A DNA stretch of 64,000 nucleotides from JANNHP01 sp031404455 (GCA_031404455.1 JANNHP010000212.1:1-64000), one strand, 5' to 3'. Shown: positions 34,790 to 44,457, counted from the first letter of the stretch. The notes: generated by a model from the sequence alone, not told the origin. Numbers and translations are program-made.

Positions 34790-35815
34790 CTACTTTCCCG
34801 CGGGCAAGAGGAACGTGACGCTGAACCGGAAGCCGAAGCCCTCGGCACCGAACTCAGACCGCTCCGCCCAATAGCGAACGCCGAACTGGAACTGCACGGG
34901 GAGCTTTCCGAGACGGACGAGCTTCGCGACGGCGAGGTTGAGCGGCACCGCGAGATCGTCTTCGAGCCAGTCGTACGTCGATTCCGCGTTGAGCGAGAAC
35001 GTCCACACGTCGGGCGTCGTGTACGAGAGGAACGGCTGGATGAACGACCGGTTCACCTCGCTCGCGCCGCCGCCCGCGAAGGACCAGACGTGGTTCACGA
35101 GCCCGCCGTACGTCCAGCCGTGCTCCTGCTTCAGGAAAACGGCCGTGGGTCCCGTGCCCCACTTGTCGCCGCCGAGGTACTGGTTCTCGGCCGTCGGGAT
35201 GAGGAACACGGGCCCCACGCCCCAGATCCACCCGGACTCAGTCGGCGCCTTGGGAGAGAAGAAGAGGCTCTGCGTGATGTCGCCGACGCCCGACTGTCCG
35301 CCGGTCCCGGGCACCACGTCCTCCTGGTCGATGATCGGCACGATCGTGCGCGAGATCATGTTCCAGTCCTCGTTCAGCGAGATCGGGATGACGGGCTGCA
35401 CGTTCATGACGAACTGCTTGCCGCGGCCGTCCGGACCCATCCCCGAATTCCAGTTCGACTGGAAGGGGATGCTGATGAGCGCCGCGATCGGGTTCGAGAG
35501 CTTCTTGGCGAGCTCCTGTTCGTCGCCGCCGCCCGGTTCCGCGGCAGGCGCCGCCGTCTCGTCCGATCCCATGGCGCGGTCGTCCGCGCGGAGCCACGCC
35601 GACGACGACGTCCCCCCTAACTGCGCGACGGGGACTCGCGCGGCGAACGTCGCGACGGCGCCGGAAAGTTCCGAATCGGGTGTGGCGGCGACCGGAATCG
35701 AGACGGGCGCGGCTGCATCGACCGGGCGGCCGAGATCGCGCGCGTCGAACGCTGCGCCGGGCGAGGCGCATCCGGCGGCGAAGGTCACGGCGATGAGAGG
35801 CAGACGGGATCGCAT
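34790..35815 (-). CDS. Outer-membrane beta-barrel protein (transporter of the so-called neuromedin U annotation group)
   Basis: 341 residues. A short lipoprotein-like signal with FAAGC, a linker, then SNPIAALISIPFQSNWNSGMG and VQPVIPISLNEDWNMISRTIVPII. This block defines a bacterial porin-like family frequently mislabelled neuromedin U. The rest alternates hydrophobic and polar residues in about 12-14 short strands and ends in SVTFLLPAGK. Probably an outer-membrane channel of unknown substrate. The linker MGSDETAAPA is shared with the other barrel at 39310-40308 (RGSDESAVPA), suggesting related export regions. Relatives often lie near DUF3300, DUF2950, sulfatase and HAD genes, as here. Confidence 0.8.
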   Translation of the reverse strand: MRSRLPLIAVTFAAGCASPGAAFDARDLGRPVDAAAPVSIPVAATPDSELSGAVATFAARVPVAQLGGTSSSAWLRADDRAMGSDETAAPAAEPGGGDEQELAKKLSNPIAALISIPFQSNWNSGMGPDGRGKQFVMNVQPVIPISLNEDWNMISRTIVPIIDQEDVVPGTGGQSGVGDITQSLFFSPKAPTESGWIWGVGPVFLIPTAENQYLGGDKWGTGPTAVFLKQEHGWTYGGLVNHVWSFAGGGASEVNRSFIQPFLSYTTPDVWTFSLNAESTYDWLEDDLAVPLNLAVAKLVRLGKLPVQFQFGVRYWAERSEFGAEGFGFRFSVTFLLPAGK

Positions 35816-36072
35816 GGGGTGTTCCTCCGGAGGACCGCGGCTTCTCGCGTGCGGTTGCGGAGGTGTCTACCAGACGGGGCGAGTCCACGCCCGCTCGGCT
35901 GTCCGCTCGGTGACGCCGGTCGCCGCGCGGTCAGCCGTCCTTTCGGCCGGGCGAGGGGAAGGACGCCGGGAAGAGATGGTGGAGCCGCCTTCCGGCGATG
36001 TCCGGAATCACGAGGAGGAGCGCCGCCACGAACGTGCGGCGCATCCGGACTCGGCGGCGGCTCGATTCCGGG

Positions 36073-36762
36073 CTACTTGGCCGGGCGCATCCCGTGTTCG
36101 AGGAGACGCTTGGTGGTGCGTTCGGCCCAGAGGTCGAACGCGGACTTCACGTCGGCCCAACTGGAGAGGACGTTGCGCGTGACGCCCGTGCCCACGCGAC
36201 GGTCCAGCGCGGCGCCGAGCTGCTCGCCGGACTCCGAGTCGAGGATCTCCAGCTCTGCGCTCGCCTTGCCTGTGTTGATGCCGGAGCCGGTCACGAGCTT
36301 CTTCCCGGTCGAGAGGACGACGCCGAACGGTACGATGCGCGAGAACGGCGTCAGGGCACCCACGGCCGAGTCGGCATCCGTGAGGCACGACCTGATGCGG
36401 AGCACGCCCGCACCCGGAGCCTCGACGAGGTTGAACTTCGCGCCGAGCGAGTCCTTGAGCGCCTGGTCGAAGGCGCCGAGGAGGTACGCCGTGTCCTCGG
36501 GGCCGATCGCGAGGAGCATCTCCTGCGACATCCTCGCCTCGGGGCGTTCGACGAGGATTCCCGTGTAGCTCGAGAGATCGACGCCCGGCTTCACGTAGAC
36601 GAACGCGGCCCGGTCCGAGTCGCCGGTCGCGGTGAGGCCCGCGTACGACGAGAGATAACCGGACTGCTTGATGTCCTCGGCATTGCCGGCGTTCGTCGCG
36701 GCGCAGCCGGCGGCGAGGACGAATCCCGCGGCGAGCAAGACTGGGGCGAGTGCCTTGTGCAT
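36073..36762 (-). CDS. DUF3313 lipoprotein, copy 2
   Basis: 229 residues. Lipoprotein signal with lipobox AAGC (Cys about 20). The mature part starts with SGYLSSYAGL and continues with RAAFVYVKPGVDLSSYTGILVE, a helical stretch and LRIRSCLTDADSA...; then AELEILDSESGEQLGAALDRRVG. This matches DUF3313 and parallels the copy at 21520-22089 (GFLGDYSDL, VDPVEV, LRAALTD, ARLEWEMLDAQTKKRIGA). The start is ATG 36762, immediately before the signal peptide; the frame continues upstream as unconserved Arg-rich sequence. It stands alone between two gaps of 257 and 181 bases with no other gene. Confidence 0.85.
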   Translation of the reverse strand: MHKALAPVLLAAGFVLAAGCAATNAGNAEDIKQSGYLSSYAGLTATGDSDRAAFVYVKPGVDLSSYTGILVERPEARMSQEMLLAIGPEDTAYLLGAFDQALKDSLGAKFNLVEAPGAGVLRIRSCLTDADSAVGALTPFSRIVPFGVVLSTGKKLVTGSGINTGKASAELEILDSESGEQLGAALDRRVGTGVTRNVLSSWADVKSAFDLWAERTTKRLLEHGMRPAK

Positions 36763-36943
36763 GTCGGACTCCTGGAATGCGGTGGGTACGGCTCCTGAAG
36801 ACAACGAGGCAATTCTAAACACGACTCGCCCGCAACGACGCCCACCAATGTTCGCTTCCCGAAGGCGGCCCGCGAGCTCGGCCGTCGAACCCGGACTCAA
36901 CGCGCAGTTCATGCGATTCGCGCGGATCCCGGCGAAATGCCCG

Positions 36944-39262
36944 TCACTTCAGCGAACGGACGAGATCGGCGATCTGCGGGTTCCCCGGCACGAGCGCAGC
37001 GAGAGCCTCCGCGAACTTCAGCGCCTGGACCGTGTGGCCCGCGTCGCGGTGCAGCGAGACGAGCATCATGAGCAGATCGGCGTCCCCGGGATGGCCGAGA
37101 TGCGCCTCGCCGAGGATCGCGAGCGCGGCATCGCGATCGCCTCCGTCGTTCAGGGCGAGCGCGTGCGCGATGACGAAGCGGGAGTTCTCGGGCGCGAGCT
37201 GCGACGCACGGGCCAACTCGGCCATCGCCTCGGTTCGCTTCCCCGCGCGTACGAGGGCGAGACCGAGCGCGTGGTGCAGCGTCGCGTCGTCCGGCGCGAC
37301 GCGCAGGCCATCGCGGAGGACCTGGACGGAGCCCTTTTCGTCGGCCCGCATCCGCAGGATGTCGGCGAGGTTCAGGTACGCGCCCCCGAACGCCGGCTCC
37401 AGACGCAGCGCCGCGCGCGCCTCCGTCTCGGCGCGGGCGAGGTCCTTCCGCTCGATCGCGACCGACGAGAGGTTGAGGTGCGCCTCGGGACGGTCGCCGT
37501 TGATCGTCTGCGCGCGGACGTACTCGGCGAGCGCGGCGGCCACCTGCTTCGCCCCGTCCGGTCCGAACACCGCATCGGGGATGCCGACCGACGACCGCCC
37601 CGCCTCGATCCTGACGGCGCGGACGGAGTCCGCCGCGAGCAGCGCAACGAGCGGCACGCGCGACGGGAGCGGCAGACCGCGGACCGCGCGCGCGGCGGCG
37701 ACGCGCACGAGCGGATCGGCGTCGCGCGCGGCGGCGCCGAGAACCCGCTCCGAGTCCGCACCCGCCTGCCGCACGAGGAGATCGGTCGCCGTCGCGCGCA
37801 CGATGCCCGGCGTGTCCGGATCGGCGATCACCGCGGTGAGCTTCGCGACCGCACCCGGGAGCGCGCGGCGCCCCGCGTCGATCGCGTCGCCGAAGTGCGG
37901 CTTCCTCCAGCGTCCCTCGGGGTACCACTTCTCCACCGCGGACTGCGACCACGCGGCGTCCTTGTCGGAGTGGCAACCCGAGGCGTTGCACGAGTTCGGG
38001 GTCCCGATCCTGAGCGTGACGTCCGGGCGCGGCACGCGCAGGCTGTGGTCGAGACGGACGTCGACGCCCATGTAGGTCTTCGCAGGCATGTGGCACTTCA
38101 CGCACGCAGCGCCGTCGGTGCCCATCTCGTGGAAGTGGTGCGACTTCGCGTCGAAGCGCGGCGGCTCGTGGCACTTCGCGCAGAGCGCGTTGCCCTCCTC
38201 GCGGACGCGGAGCGTGTGCGGGTCGTGGCAGTCGCGGCAGCTCACACCGCGCCGGTACATGCGGCTCTGCAGGAAGGATCCGTACTCGTAGTCCTCTTCG
38301 AGGATCTGTCCGTCGGCGTGATAGACGCCCTCGTCGAGCAGCGACGGGAGGTGTGTGTCGAGGAGCGGCTTCCCGTGGACGTAGCGCTCCTCGATCAGCC
38401 CGCGCCGCGAGTGGCACCGCGCGCAGGTCTCGACCTCGCGGTCCTCGCCGGAGGGCCGCGAACGGACGGCCGTCCCGGTCGCGGGATCGATCACCCAGCT
38501 CTCCGGGCCGCGGTCGCGCAGGCGGACGAGGAGCCCCATCGGGTCGCCAAGGTCGCCGTAGTCCCTGGCGGGCTTTCCGGCCTTGCGGTCGTTCGCCCAG
38601 GCCACGTGCGCCGTGCCCGGGCCGTGGCACGCCTCGCAGGAGACGTCGATCTCGGTCCACGCCGTCTCGTAGGCCTCGAGCTTTCCGTTCCAGCGCTTCT
38701 CGAGTCCCGTCGAGTGGCACTCCGCGCACATGTGGTTCCAGTTCTGGGCGCCGCGCGTCCAGTGGAGGAGGTCCCCCGCCGGGATCCGCTCGTCGCCGTA
38801 GATGTGGAACCAGCGCTGCCCGCCCGCGTCCTTCGGACGAACGTCCCAGCAGAGCGGCAGCGTCTGGTAGCGGCCGCCGGGGAACGCGACGAGGTACTGC
38901 TGGAGCGGGCGTACGCCGAAGACGTACGCGACCTCGAAGTCGGCGGGCGCGCCGTCCGGTCCCTCGGTCGTGACGACGAACTTCCCGTCGCGGCGGAAGA
39001 ACCGCGACGTCACGCCGTGATGTTCGAAGGTCACGCCCGAGAAGTCGCCGAGCACCGTCGTCTCGGTCGCGACGTCCATCGCGAGATCGTGGTCGGAGCC
39101 GGCGAACGCCTTGTCCGCCGCCTCGTGGCACGGCGCGCACGTCGCGCGGCCGACGTAGCCGCCGGGCGACGCGTCGCTCGGCGAGGAGGGGTCGTCGCCG
39201 CACGCGCCGAGCGCGAACGTGAGCAGGGCCGCCGCGAACCGCATGCAACGCTTCGGCGTCAC
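36944..39262 (-). CDS. Octaheme c-type cytochrome lipoprotein fused to HEAT and TPR repeats
   Basis: About 772 residues. Short lipoprotein signal with lipobox LGAC. Seven CXXCH heme sites (CAPCH, CAECH, CEACH, CARCH, CRDCH, CAKCH, CVKCH) and one unusual CX4CH (CNASGCH) lie in the first about 430 residues. A HEAT-like region (about 445-540) follows, then at least five TPR units (about 560-772; AHLNLSSVAIERKDLARAETEARAALRLEP is typical). Periplasmic or surface electron transfer with protein docking is likely. This cytochrome-TPR arrangement occurs in planctomycete-like genomes. GTG 39262 has GGAG seven bases upstream; the alternative ATG 39244 lacks a Shine-Dalgarno. Confidence 0.88.
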   Translation of the reverse strand: MTPKRCMRFAAALLTFALGACGDDPSSPSDASPGGYVGRATCAPCHEAADKAFAGSDHDLAMDVATETTVLGDFSGVTFEHHGVTSRFFRRDGKFVVTTEGPDGAPADFEVAYVFGVRPLQQYLVAFPGGRYQTLPLCWDVRPKDAGGQRWFHIYGDERIPAGDLLHWTRGAQNWNHMCAECHSTGLEKRWNGKLEAYETAWTEIDVSCEACHGPGTAHVAWANDRKAGKPARDYGDLGDPMGLLVRLRDRGPESWVIDPATGTAVRSRPSGEDREVETCARCHSRRGLIEERYVHGKPLLDTHLPSLLDEGVYHADGQILEEDYEYGSFLQSRMYRRGVSCRDCHDPHTLRVREEGNALCAKCHEPPRFDAKSHHFHEMGTDGAACVKCHMPAKTYMGVDVRLDHSLRVPRPDVTLRIGTPNSCNASGCHSDKDAAWSQSAVEKWYPEGRWRKPHFGDAIDAGRRALPGAVAKLTAVIADPDTPGIVRATATDLLVRQAGADSERVLGAAARDADPLVRVAAARAVRGLPLPSRVPLVALLAADSVRAVRIEAGRSSVGIPDAVFGPDGAKQVAAALAEYVRAQTINGDRPEAHLNLSSVAIERKDLARAETEARAALRLEPAFGGAYLNLADILRMRADEKGSVQVLRDGLRVAPDDATLHHALGLALVRAGKRTEAMAELARASQLAPENSRFVIAHALALNDGGDRDAALAILGEAHLGHPGDADLLMMLVSLHRDAGHTVQALKFAEALAALVPGNPQIADLVRSLK

Positions 39263-39309
39263 GGCCTCGCTCCGTTCATCCTCGAGAGGGGGACGTCCCC
39301 GCGGGCTCC

Positions 39310-40308
39310 TCAGAACTGGATGATGACGCCCATGCCGGGACCCTCGAACTGAATGCTCGTGTCGCGTCCGCCCGAGCGGCGGTCCATGTCGTACCAGCGG
39401 TACCCGAGGAACATGCTCGTCGATTCCGAGAGCTTCCAGTCGACACCGGCGACGACGTTCCACACGTTCTGGCAACCCTCGCCGAGGCCGCCGCCGACGT
39501 CCCCGCGCAGGCTGAAGTTGACCGCCTCGCACACCGGGATGCGCGTCCGCGCGCCGACGAACGGATCGACCCACGAGGTCCGGAAGTGCGCCTCGTTGTC
39601 CACCGAGACGCGAGCGCCATCGATCTCGAGGTCGGTGTCGAGCGTCAGCGAGTTCCAGCGCGCGCCGGCGAGGATCTCGACCCGCGCCGGACGCTTGGCG
39701 TTCGCGTGGAACTCGGCGATCCGGTACGTCTCTCCGATCTCCGCCTGCATGATCTTGAGGTCGACGTCGAGGCTCGCGTCCACCGAGACGAGTCCGCCGG
39801 GCCCCGTGATCGAGGTGCCGCCGTCGCCCTTGAAGTGGAGGAAGTTGCCGTCGAGGAAGAACGTGAAGTCGCCGCTCGATCCCTCGAAGTGCCCGGCGAA
39901 CGAGGGCTCGATGTGATCCTTCGCCAGTTCGTAGGAGTCGTGCAGGCTCGTCGAGATCGGGAGCGTCCGGCCGGCCTTCGTCTTCACGTCGCCGTCCATG
40001 TCGAACAGCCAGAAATAGGGCGTGAATGAGAACTTCCAGGCGTCCGCGTCTCCTTCGGGCGCGACCGGATCCGCGGGAACGGCGCTCTCGTCGGAACCGC
40101 GCGAGCGGTCGGTGACCGACGCCGTCGCGGCGACGAGGTCGAAGTTCGGACCGCGCGTGACCGGCGCCGCGGGCGCACCCGCGACGTCCGGGGACGCGGG
40201 GACGTCGAACGCTCCGTCGGACGGACTGACGCCTCGCGGCGGCGACGCGCAGGCGGCGAGGCCTCCCGCGAAGATCGCGACCGCGGCCAGTCGAGAGGTG
40301 GGCGTCAT
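39310..40308 (-). CDS. Outer-membrane beta-barrel lipoprotein
   Basis: 332 residues. Lipoprotein signal with LAAC (Cys about 20), a Pro/Ala/Asp-rich linker containing RGSDESAVPA, then a barrel from about residue 90. The barrel opens KFSFTPYFWLFDMDGDV and continues with many alternating strands, including GDFTFFLDGNFLHFKG and SLRGDVGGGLG, closing with STSMFLGYRWYDMD and a terminal aromatic Phe in GMGVIIQF, a classic outer-membrane insertion signal. No substrate motif. It lies 47 bases upstream of the cytochrome gene on the same strand, so the two may be co-transcribed and might form an outer-membrane electron or solute conduit (inference). Confidence 0.78.
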   Translation of the reverse strand: MTPTSRLAAVAIFAGGLAACASPPRGVSPSDGAFDVPASPDVAGAPAAPVTRGPNFDLVAATASVTDRSRGSDESAVPADPVAPEGDADAWKFSFTPYFWLFDMDGDVKTKAGRTLPISTSLHDSYELAKDHIEPSFAGHFEGSSGDFTFFLDGNFLHFKGDGGTSITGPGGLVSVDASLDVDLKIMQAEIGETYRIAEFHANAKRPARVEILAGARWNSLTLDTDLEIDGARVSVDNEAHFRTSWVDPFVGARTRIPVCEAVNFSLRGDVGGGLGEGCQNVWNVVAGVDWKLSESTSMFLGYRWYDMDRRSGGRDTSIQFEGPGMGVIIQF

Positions 40309-40399
40309 GAGTCGGTTCCTCCGGGATCTGACTGTGGGAACGGCGTGCGGCGGCGAAGCCTAGCGCAGGAGCGGCGCGCCGCGGTCGAGTCTTCGCCCG

Positions 40400-41161
40400 T
40401 CACCGTCCGATGTGTTCGAGCGCGTACCGCAGCGGACGGGACGAGACCTTCAACGTGCCTTCGAGCGGCGACGCCAGCTCGAGGATCAGGAACACCCCGG
40501 CAGCGACGGAGAGCGCGCTGACGAAGATCACGCCGATGGTGGTCGCGTTGCGCGGCGCGAGGAGTCCGAAGCTCGTGAAGATGAGGGTGAGCCAGAAGGC
40601 GAGGATGACGAGGAACGGCCGCGGGATCGAGATGCCGTGGTCCTGCAGGACCCGCCAGCGCGTCTGCATCACGTCGTCCCCGAGATCGATCGCGTTCGAC
40701 TGAAGCCGGCGGCGTGCGTCCGTGTCGGGTGCGAGCTCGCCGATCCGGTCCAAGATCCGCTCGATCGAGAGCGTCACCTCGGTGCCGTCCGCCGTCGCGA
40801 CTCCGGAGCCCTCTTCGGGCCAAGTCAGTTCGAGACGTGCGACGAGGTGGCTGCGGACGGACTCGCGAATCCCCTTCGTCTCGGGTCCGTAGCGAGCCAG
40901 CGCGCGATCGAGCATGAGGACATCCGCAGCGCCGCGCCCGACCGCACCATCGGCGGCGTCGAAATCGCTCTTCGCCGCCGCGGTGACGAGACCGAGGACG
41001 AGCGCCGTGATCGTCGCGATCAGTCCCATCGCCACCTTCACGGTGTCCTTCGAGTCCGCACTCAGGTGATGCTCCGGGAGCATGGCCCGAATCCGCATCC
41101 CGACGAGCGCGCCTCCGAACGTGCACGCGAGGACGAAGAGGGCGCGGGCGGTGTCGCTCAA
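40400..41161 (-). CDS. DUF4239 (bestrophin-like) membrane protein, second copy
   Basis: 253 residues. Two N-terminal hydrophobic helices (about 7-25 and 40-62) surround MLPEHHLSADSKDTVKVAMGL, the DUF4239 signature. A helical soluble middle follows, and two C-terminal hydrophobic helices (about 180-200 and 205-227). The start is read as TTG 41161, giving MSDTARALFVLACTFGGALVG, which matches the usual beginning of the family; AGGA lies five bases upstream. The first in-frame ATG (about 25 codons later) would delete the first membrane helix. It is followed by the barrel gene at 40308 on the same strand after a 91-base gap. Confidence 0.8.
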   Translation of the reverse strand: MSDTARALFVLACTFGGALVGMRIRAMLPEHHLSADSKDTVKVAMGLIATITALVLGLVTAAAKSDFDAADGAVGRGAADVLMLDRALARYGPETKGIRESVRSHLVARLELTWPEEGSGVATADGTEVTLSIERILDRIGELAPDTDARRRLQSNAIDLGDDVMQTRWRVLQDHGISIPRPFLVILAFWLTLIFTSFGLLAPRNATTIGVIFVSALSVAAGVFLILELASPLEGTLKVSSRPLRYALEHIGR

Positions 41162-41377
41162 GGTCTTCCTGGTGGCGCGGCAATCTACCGGCCAGTCCTG
41201 CGCAGCACACGCGCTTGGTCCGGACGGGGCCCCGATCGGGACGCGAGCCTGCGGGCGGCCCTCAGCGGTCGCCGTGCGGGCGGCACCTCGTTTGCGAAAA
41301 AGAAGGGCGCCGCGGCGCCAATACCTCCATGCTGGGCAGCGAAACGAGGCCCGGAGGTCGAGCGGCAGGAGGCTCGG

Positions 41378-42256
41378 TTGACCCTGGTGGACTCGCGCAC
41401 GGATGCGAACGGAGGGGCGGCTCTTACGTTGAGAACCTCGAACACACCGATCGTGGAACTGGTGATTCCTTGCCTCAACGAGGCTCACGTCCTCGAGAAG
41501 AGCGTCACCAAGGTGAGGACGTACCTCGCCGAACGGTTCCCCTACCGGTGGCGGATCCTCATCGCCGACAACGGGTCCACCGACGGCACGATCGAGGTCG
41601 CCGAGGCGCTCGCCGCGCGCTTTCCCGACGTGGAGTGCCTGCGCATCCCCGCCCGCGGACGCGGACGAGCGCTCCGCCTCGCGTGGACGAAGAGCGCGGC
41701 CGACATCATGGCCTACACCGACGTCGACATCTCGACGGACCTCTCGGCGCTCGAGCCGATCTGCCGCGCGATCTGGGAGGACGGCTACGGCGTCGCGACC
41801 GGTTCGCGCCTGATGCGCGAGTCGAAGACGACGCGCGGGCCCAAACGGGAGTTCATCTCGCGCTGCTACAACCTCATCGTCAAGTGCGTCCTCTTCACGC
41901 GCTTCTCCGACGCGCAGTGCGGCTTCAAGGCCGTCAGCCGGCGCGTGGCCGAGGAAGTCGTCCCCCACGTCCGGGACAACTCGTGGTTCTTCGACACGGA
42001 GCTCCTCTTCCTCTGCGAGAAGCTCGGCTACCGCGTGAAGGACGTGCCCGCCACCTGGATCGACGACGACGACAGCCGCGTGAAGATCGTCTCGACCGCC
42101 GTCGACGACCTGAAGGGCGTCGCGCGGCTCGCCGGCATGTGCTTGAGCGGTGCCCTGCGCCGGCGGCGCGGGGAGCTCGCCGCCGCCCGCGCGAAGGCCG
42201 CAGGCGAGGCGAGGACCGGTTCGACCGGCGCCGCCGAGGGGCGAGTCGTTGCCTAG
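41378..42256 (+). CDS. GT2 glycosyltransferase, dolichyl-phosphate beta-glucosyltransferase type
   Basis: About 292 residues. GT-A fold: VELVIPCLNEAHVLEKSV, nucleotide-binding ADNGSTDGT, and the metal-binding DVD in MAYTDVDISTD. FSDAQCGFKAVSR and WFFDTELLFLCEKLGY are the hallmark of dolichyl/polyprenyl-phosphate glucosyltransferase-like GT2 enzymes. These load a sugar on a lipid carrier for later use by GT-C enzymes, several of which are encoded in this locus. A TTG start at 41378 is chosen because AGGAGG (41367-41372) lies five bases upstream. The 216-base gap before it separates it from the divergent DUF4239 gene. C-terminus is Ala/Arg-rich. Confidence 0.85.
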   Translation: MTLVDSRTDANGGAALTLRTSNTPIVELVIPCLNEAHVLEKSVTKVRTYLAERFPYRWRILIADNGSTDGTIEVAEALAARFPDVECLRIPARGRGRALRLAWTKSAADIMAYTDVDISTDLSALEPICRAIWEDGYGVATGSRLMRESKTTRGPKREFISRCYNLIVKCVLFTRFSDAQCGFKAVSRRVAEEVVPHVRDNSWFFDTELLFLCEKLGYRVKDVPATWIDDDDSRVKIVSTAVDDLKGVARLAGMCLSGALRRRRGELAAARAKAAGEARTGSTGAAEGRVVA

Positions 42257-42299
42257 CCCCGCCGGCGGCGCGGACGGCGTCGAAGTTCCCGGGCGCTCG

Positions 42300-43640
42300 A
42301 TGACGGCGCCCCGCCCGCTCCGCTCGCTGCTCGTCTCCGCCGCGGTCGCGGCGGCGGTCGCCTGCGCCTGGTACGCGACGTGTTCCCCCGTGACGTTCGT
42401 CCTCAGCCTCGCGGCGACCTGGGCCGGATCGTGGGTGATCGGCGCGGCATGGTGGCCGGCGCCCCGTCGCGTCCTCGTCATGCGTCTCGTCGCCGCGCAC
42501 CTGGCGATCGTCGTCCTCGTCCTCGTCCTCGAGGTTCCCGCGCTGCTCGAGCTCGCCGACTACCGGCTCGTGCTCGGCACGCCGATCCTCGCGCCGTCGC
42601 GGGACCCGCGCTACGTCGCCGATCGGGAGCTGATCTGCCTGCCACACCCGCGCGAGCACCGCTCCGGCGACGACGGCCGCGGCGACATCGCGTTCCTCTT
42701 CGACGTCCCCGACCGTGTGCCCCACGCGTTCGACGTGCTCTGCGACGACCGCGGCTTCCGCAACCCCGTCACGCTGGAGCACGCCGACGTCGCCGTGGTG
42801 GGCGACTCGTTCGTCGCGGCCGACTACGTGTTCCAGGGCCACGTCGCCACCGAGGTCCTAGCGAACCGGCTCCATGTCTCCGTCTGCAACCTCGGGCAGC
42901 GCGGATACGGACCGCAGCAGGAGGCGGCGGTCGTGCGGCGGTACGCGCTGCCGCTCCATCCGCGCGTCGTCGTCTGGATGTTCTACGAGGGCAACGACCT
43001 GGAGGACATCTACGCCTATCGCGCCATCGCCGCGGACCCCGAAGCCGCGAGGGCCGCCCGGCACGGTTTCGCGGCCCGCTCGTTCACGCGCAACTCGCTC
43101 GAGTCCCTCATGTTCTTCGTCGGCAACCCGCGCGCGTCGGCGCTGCCGCGCTCCGCGTGGTGGACGGCGGCCGGACGCCGCGAGCGTCTGTACTTCCTCT
43201 ATCCGTGCGGCCCGCTCGACCAGCGCAGGCTCTCTGCGCTGGACGACCTGCGCGGGATCCTGGCCGACACGGCGAAGCGCTGCGCGGAGGCGGGAGCGCA
43301 CTTCGTGGTCGCGTTCGCGCCCGACAAGTTCCGCGTCACCCGCGACCACCTGGAGTTCGAGGAGGGCGCCGAGACGGCGGGCTGGAGCGTGGACGACCTC
43401 CCGGCGCGCCTCGCCGAGATCACTCGCGGTCTCCCCGCCGGCGCGAGTTTCGTGGACCTCACGCCCGCGCTGAAGGCGCGGTGCGACGCCGGAGACATCC
43501 CCTACTTCCGCGACGACACGCACTGGAACGTCGCCGGCAACCGGATCGCTGCGGAGACGCTGGCCGGGGTCGTGGGTCCGCTCCTCGCGAAGCCGGTCCA
43601 GGCGCTCGCCCACACGGCCGCGCCGGAGAAGCCCCGCTGA
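42300..43640 (+). CDS. Membrane-anchored SGNH/GDSL hydrolase, possibly a glycan O-acetylation enzyme
   Basis: 446 residues from ATG 42300. Two to three N-terminal transmembrane helices (about 8-28, 30-52, 62-82), then an SGNH domain. Block I is VAVVGDSFVAADY with Ser170; a GQRGYGPQQE segment supplies the Gly/Asn oxyanion block; the C-terminal DDTHWNVAGNR provides the Asp/His of the triad. The DxTHW form resembles AlgX/AlgJ and DltD-like polysaccharide O-acetyltransferases more than secreted esterases. A TTG at 42249 with GAGGGG upstream would add 17 residues and overlap the preceding gene; I cannot exclude it. Context supports acetylation or deacetylation of the locus glycan. Confidence 0.78.
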   Translation: MTAPRPLRSLLVSAAVAAAVACAWYATCSPVTFVLSLAATWAGSWVIGAAWWPAPRRVLVMRLVAAHLAIVVLVLVLEVPALLELADYRLVLGTPILAPSRDPRYVADRELICLPHPREHRSGDDGRGDIAFLFDVPDRVPHAFDVLCDDRGFRNPVTLEHADVAVVGDSFVAADYVFQGHVATEVLANRLHVSVCNLGQRGYGPQQEAAVVRRYALPLHPRVVVWMFYEGNDLEDIYAYRAIAADPEAARAARHGFAARSFTRNSLESLMFFVGNPRASALPRSAWWTAAGRRERLYFLYPCGPLDQRRLSALDDLRGILADTAKRCAEAGAHFVVAFAPDKFRVTRDHLEFEEGAETAGWSVDDLPARLAEITRGLPAGASFVDLTPALKARCDAGDIPYFRDDTHWNVAGNRIAAETLAGVVGPLLAKPVQALAHTAAPEKPR

Positions 43641-43647
43641 CGCAGGA

Positions 43648-44457
43648 TCACTCCCGCGCCATCTCGAACGCGTGGACGCCGTCGGCGAGACCGTCGCCGA
43701 AGTACTCCTTCGCGAGGACGCGGAACCCGGCGGACCCGAGCCGCGCGTAGAGCGCCGGGACGTCCACGAGGCGCTCGTGCATCTCGCCGACGATCACGCC
43801 GACGTCGGCGAGGCGCGCACCGAGTCCGAGGACGACGTCGGCCTCGCTGCCCTCCACGTCGAGCTTCAGGAGGTCGATGCGCGCGATGCCGCGGCGCGCT
43901 AGGTACGGCTCGAGCGCGAGACACGGGACTTTCACCGTGCGCGAGCCGACGGATGCGTCCGCGACCGAGTGCACGGCGCCGTGCGACGCGAGGTGGAGCT
44001 CCACGGTGGCTTCGCGCGCACCGACCGCCGCCTGGTTGAGGACGACGCCGGGCATCGAGCCGAGGTTCGCCTCGAGCAGGCGGAAGTTCTCCGGCTCCGG
44101 CTCGAAGGCATGGAGTGCGGCACCCGGGTGGTTCGCGAGGAACCAGAGCGCCGCCACGCCCACGTTCGCCCCGGCGTCCACGATCGTCGGCGACGCGGGC
44201 AGCGTGCTCTTCAGCACGTACTGTCCCTCGTGCAGGATCTCGGCCAGCGTGAAGAGGTCGCTGCGGCGCATCCGGAACGGGAACTCGCGTCCGCGGATCC
44301 GCAGGCGGAACGACTCCTCGCGCGGGTCCGTGGTGCTCGTGAGGATCGTCGCGTAGCACGCCGCGAGCACCCTCCGCGAGCGCCAGTCGGCCGCGAAGTT
44401 CGAGAGGATGTCGAGCGCCTCGCGCGCGCGGCGCAGCCGGGATGCGAGACCTGGCAT
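43648..44457 (-). CDS. FkbM-family SAM-dependent methyltransferase
   Basis: 269 residues. SAM-binding motif TIVDAGANVGVAALWF (about 92-107), acidic residue at the end of strand 2 in HAFEPEPENF, and the FkbM motif RIDLLKLDVEGSEADV (about 191-206). FkbM enzymes methylate hydroxyls of sugars or polyketides; in a glycan locus sugar O-methylation is the natural guess. GAGG seven bases before ATG 44457. It converges with the SGNH gene, leaving only seven bases between stops. Confidence 0.9.
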   Translation of the reverse strand: MPGLASRLRRAREALDILSNFAADWRSRRVLAACYATILTSTTDPREESFRLRIRGREFPFRMRRSDLFTLAEILHEGQYVLKSTLPASPTIVDAGANVGVAALWFLANHPGAALHAFEPEPENFRLLEANLGSMPGVVLNQAAVGAREATVELHLASHGAVHSVADASVGSRTVKVPCLALEPYLARRGIARIDLLKLDVEGSEADVVLGLGARLADVGVIVGEMHERLVDVPALYARLGSAGFRVLAKEYFGDGLADGVHAFEMARE

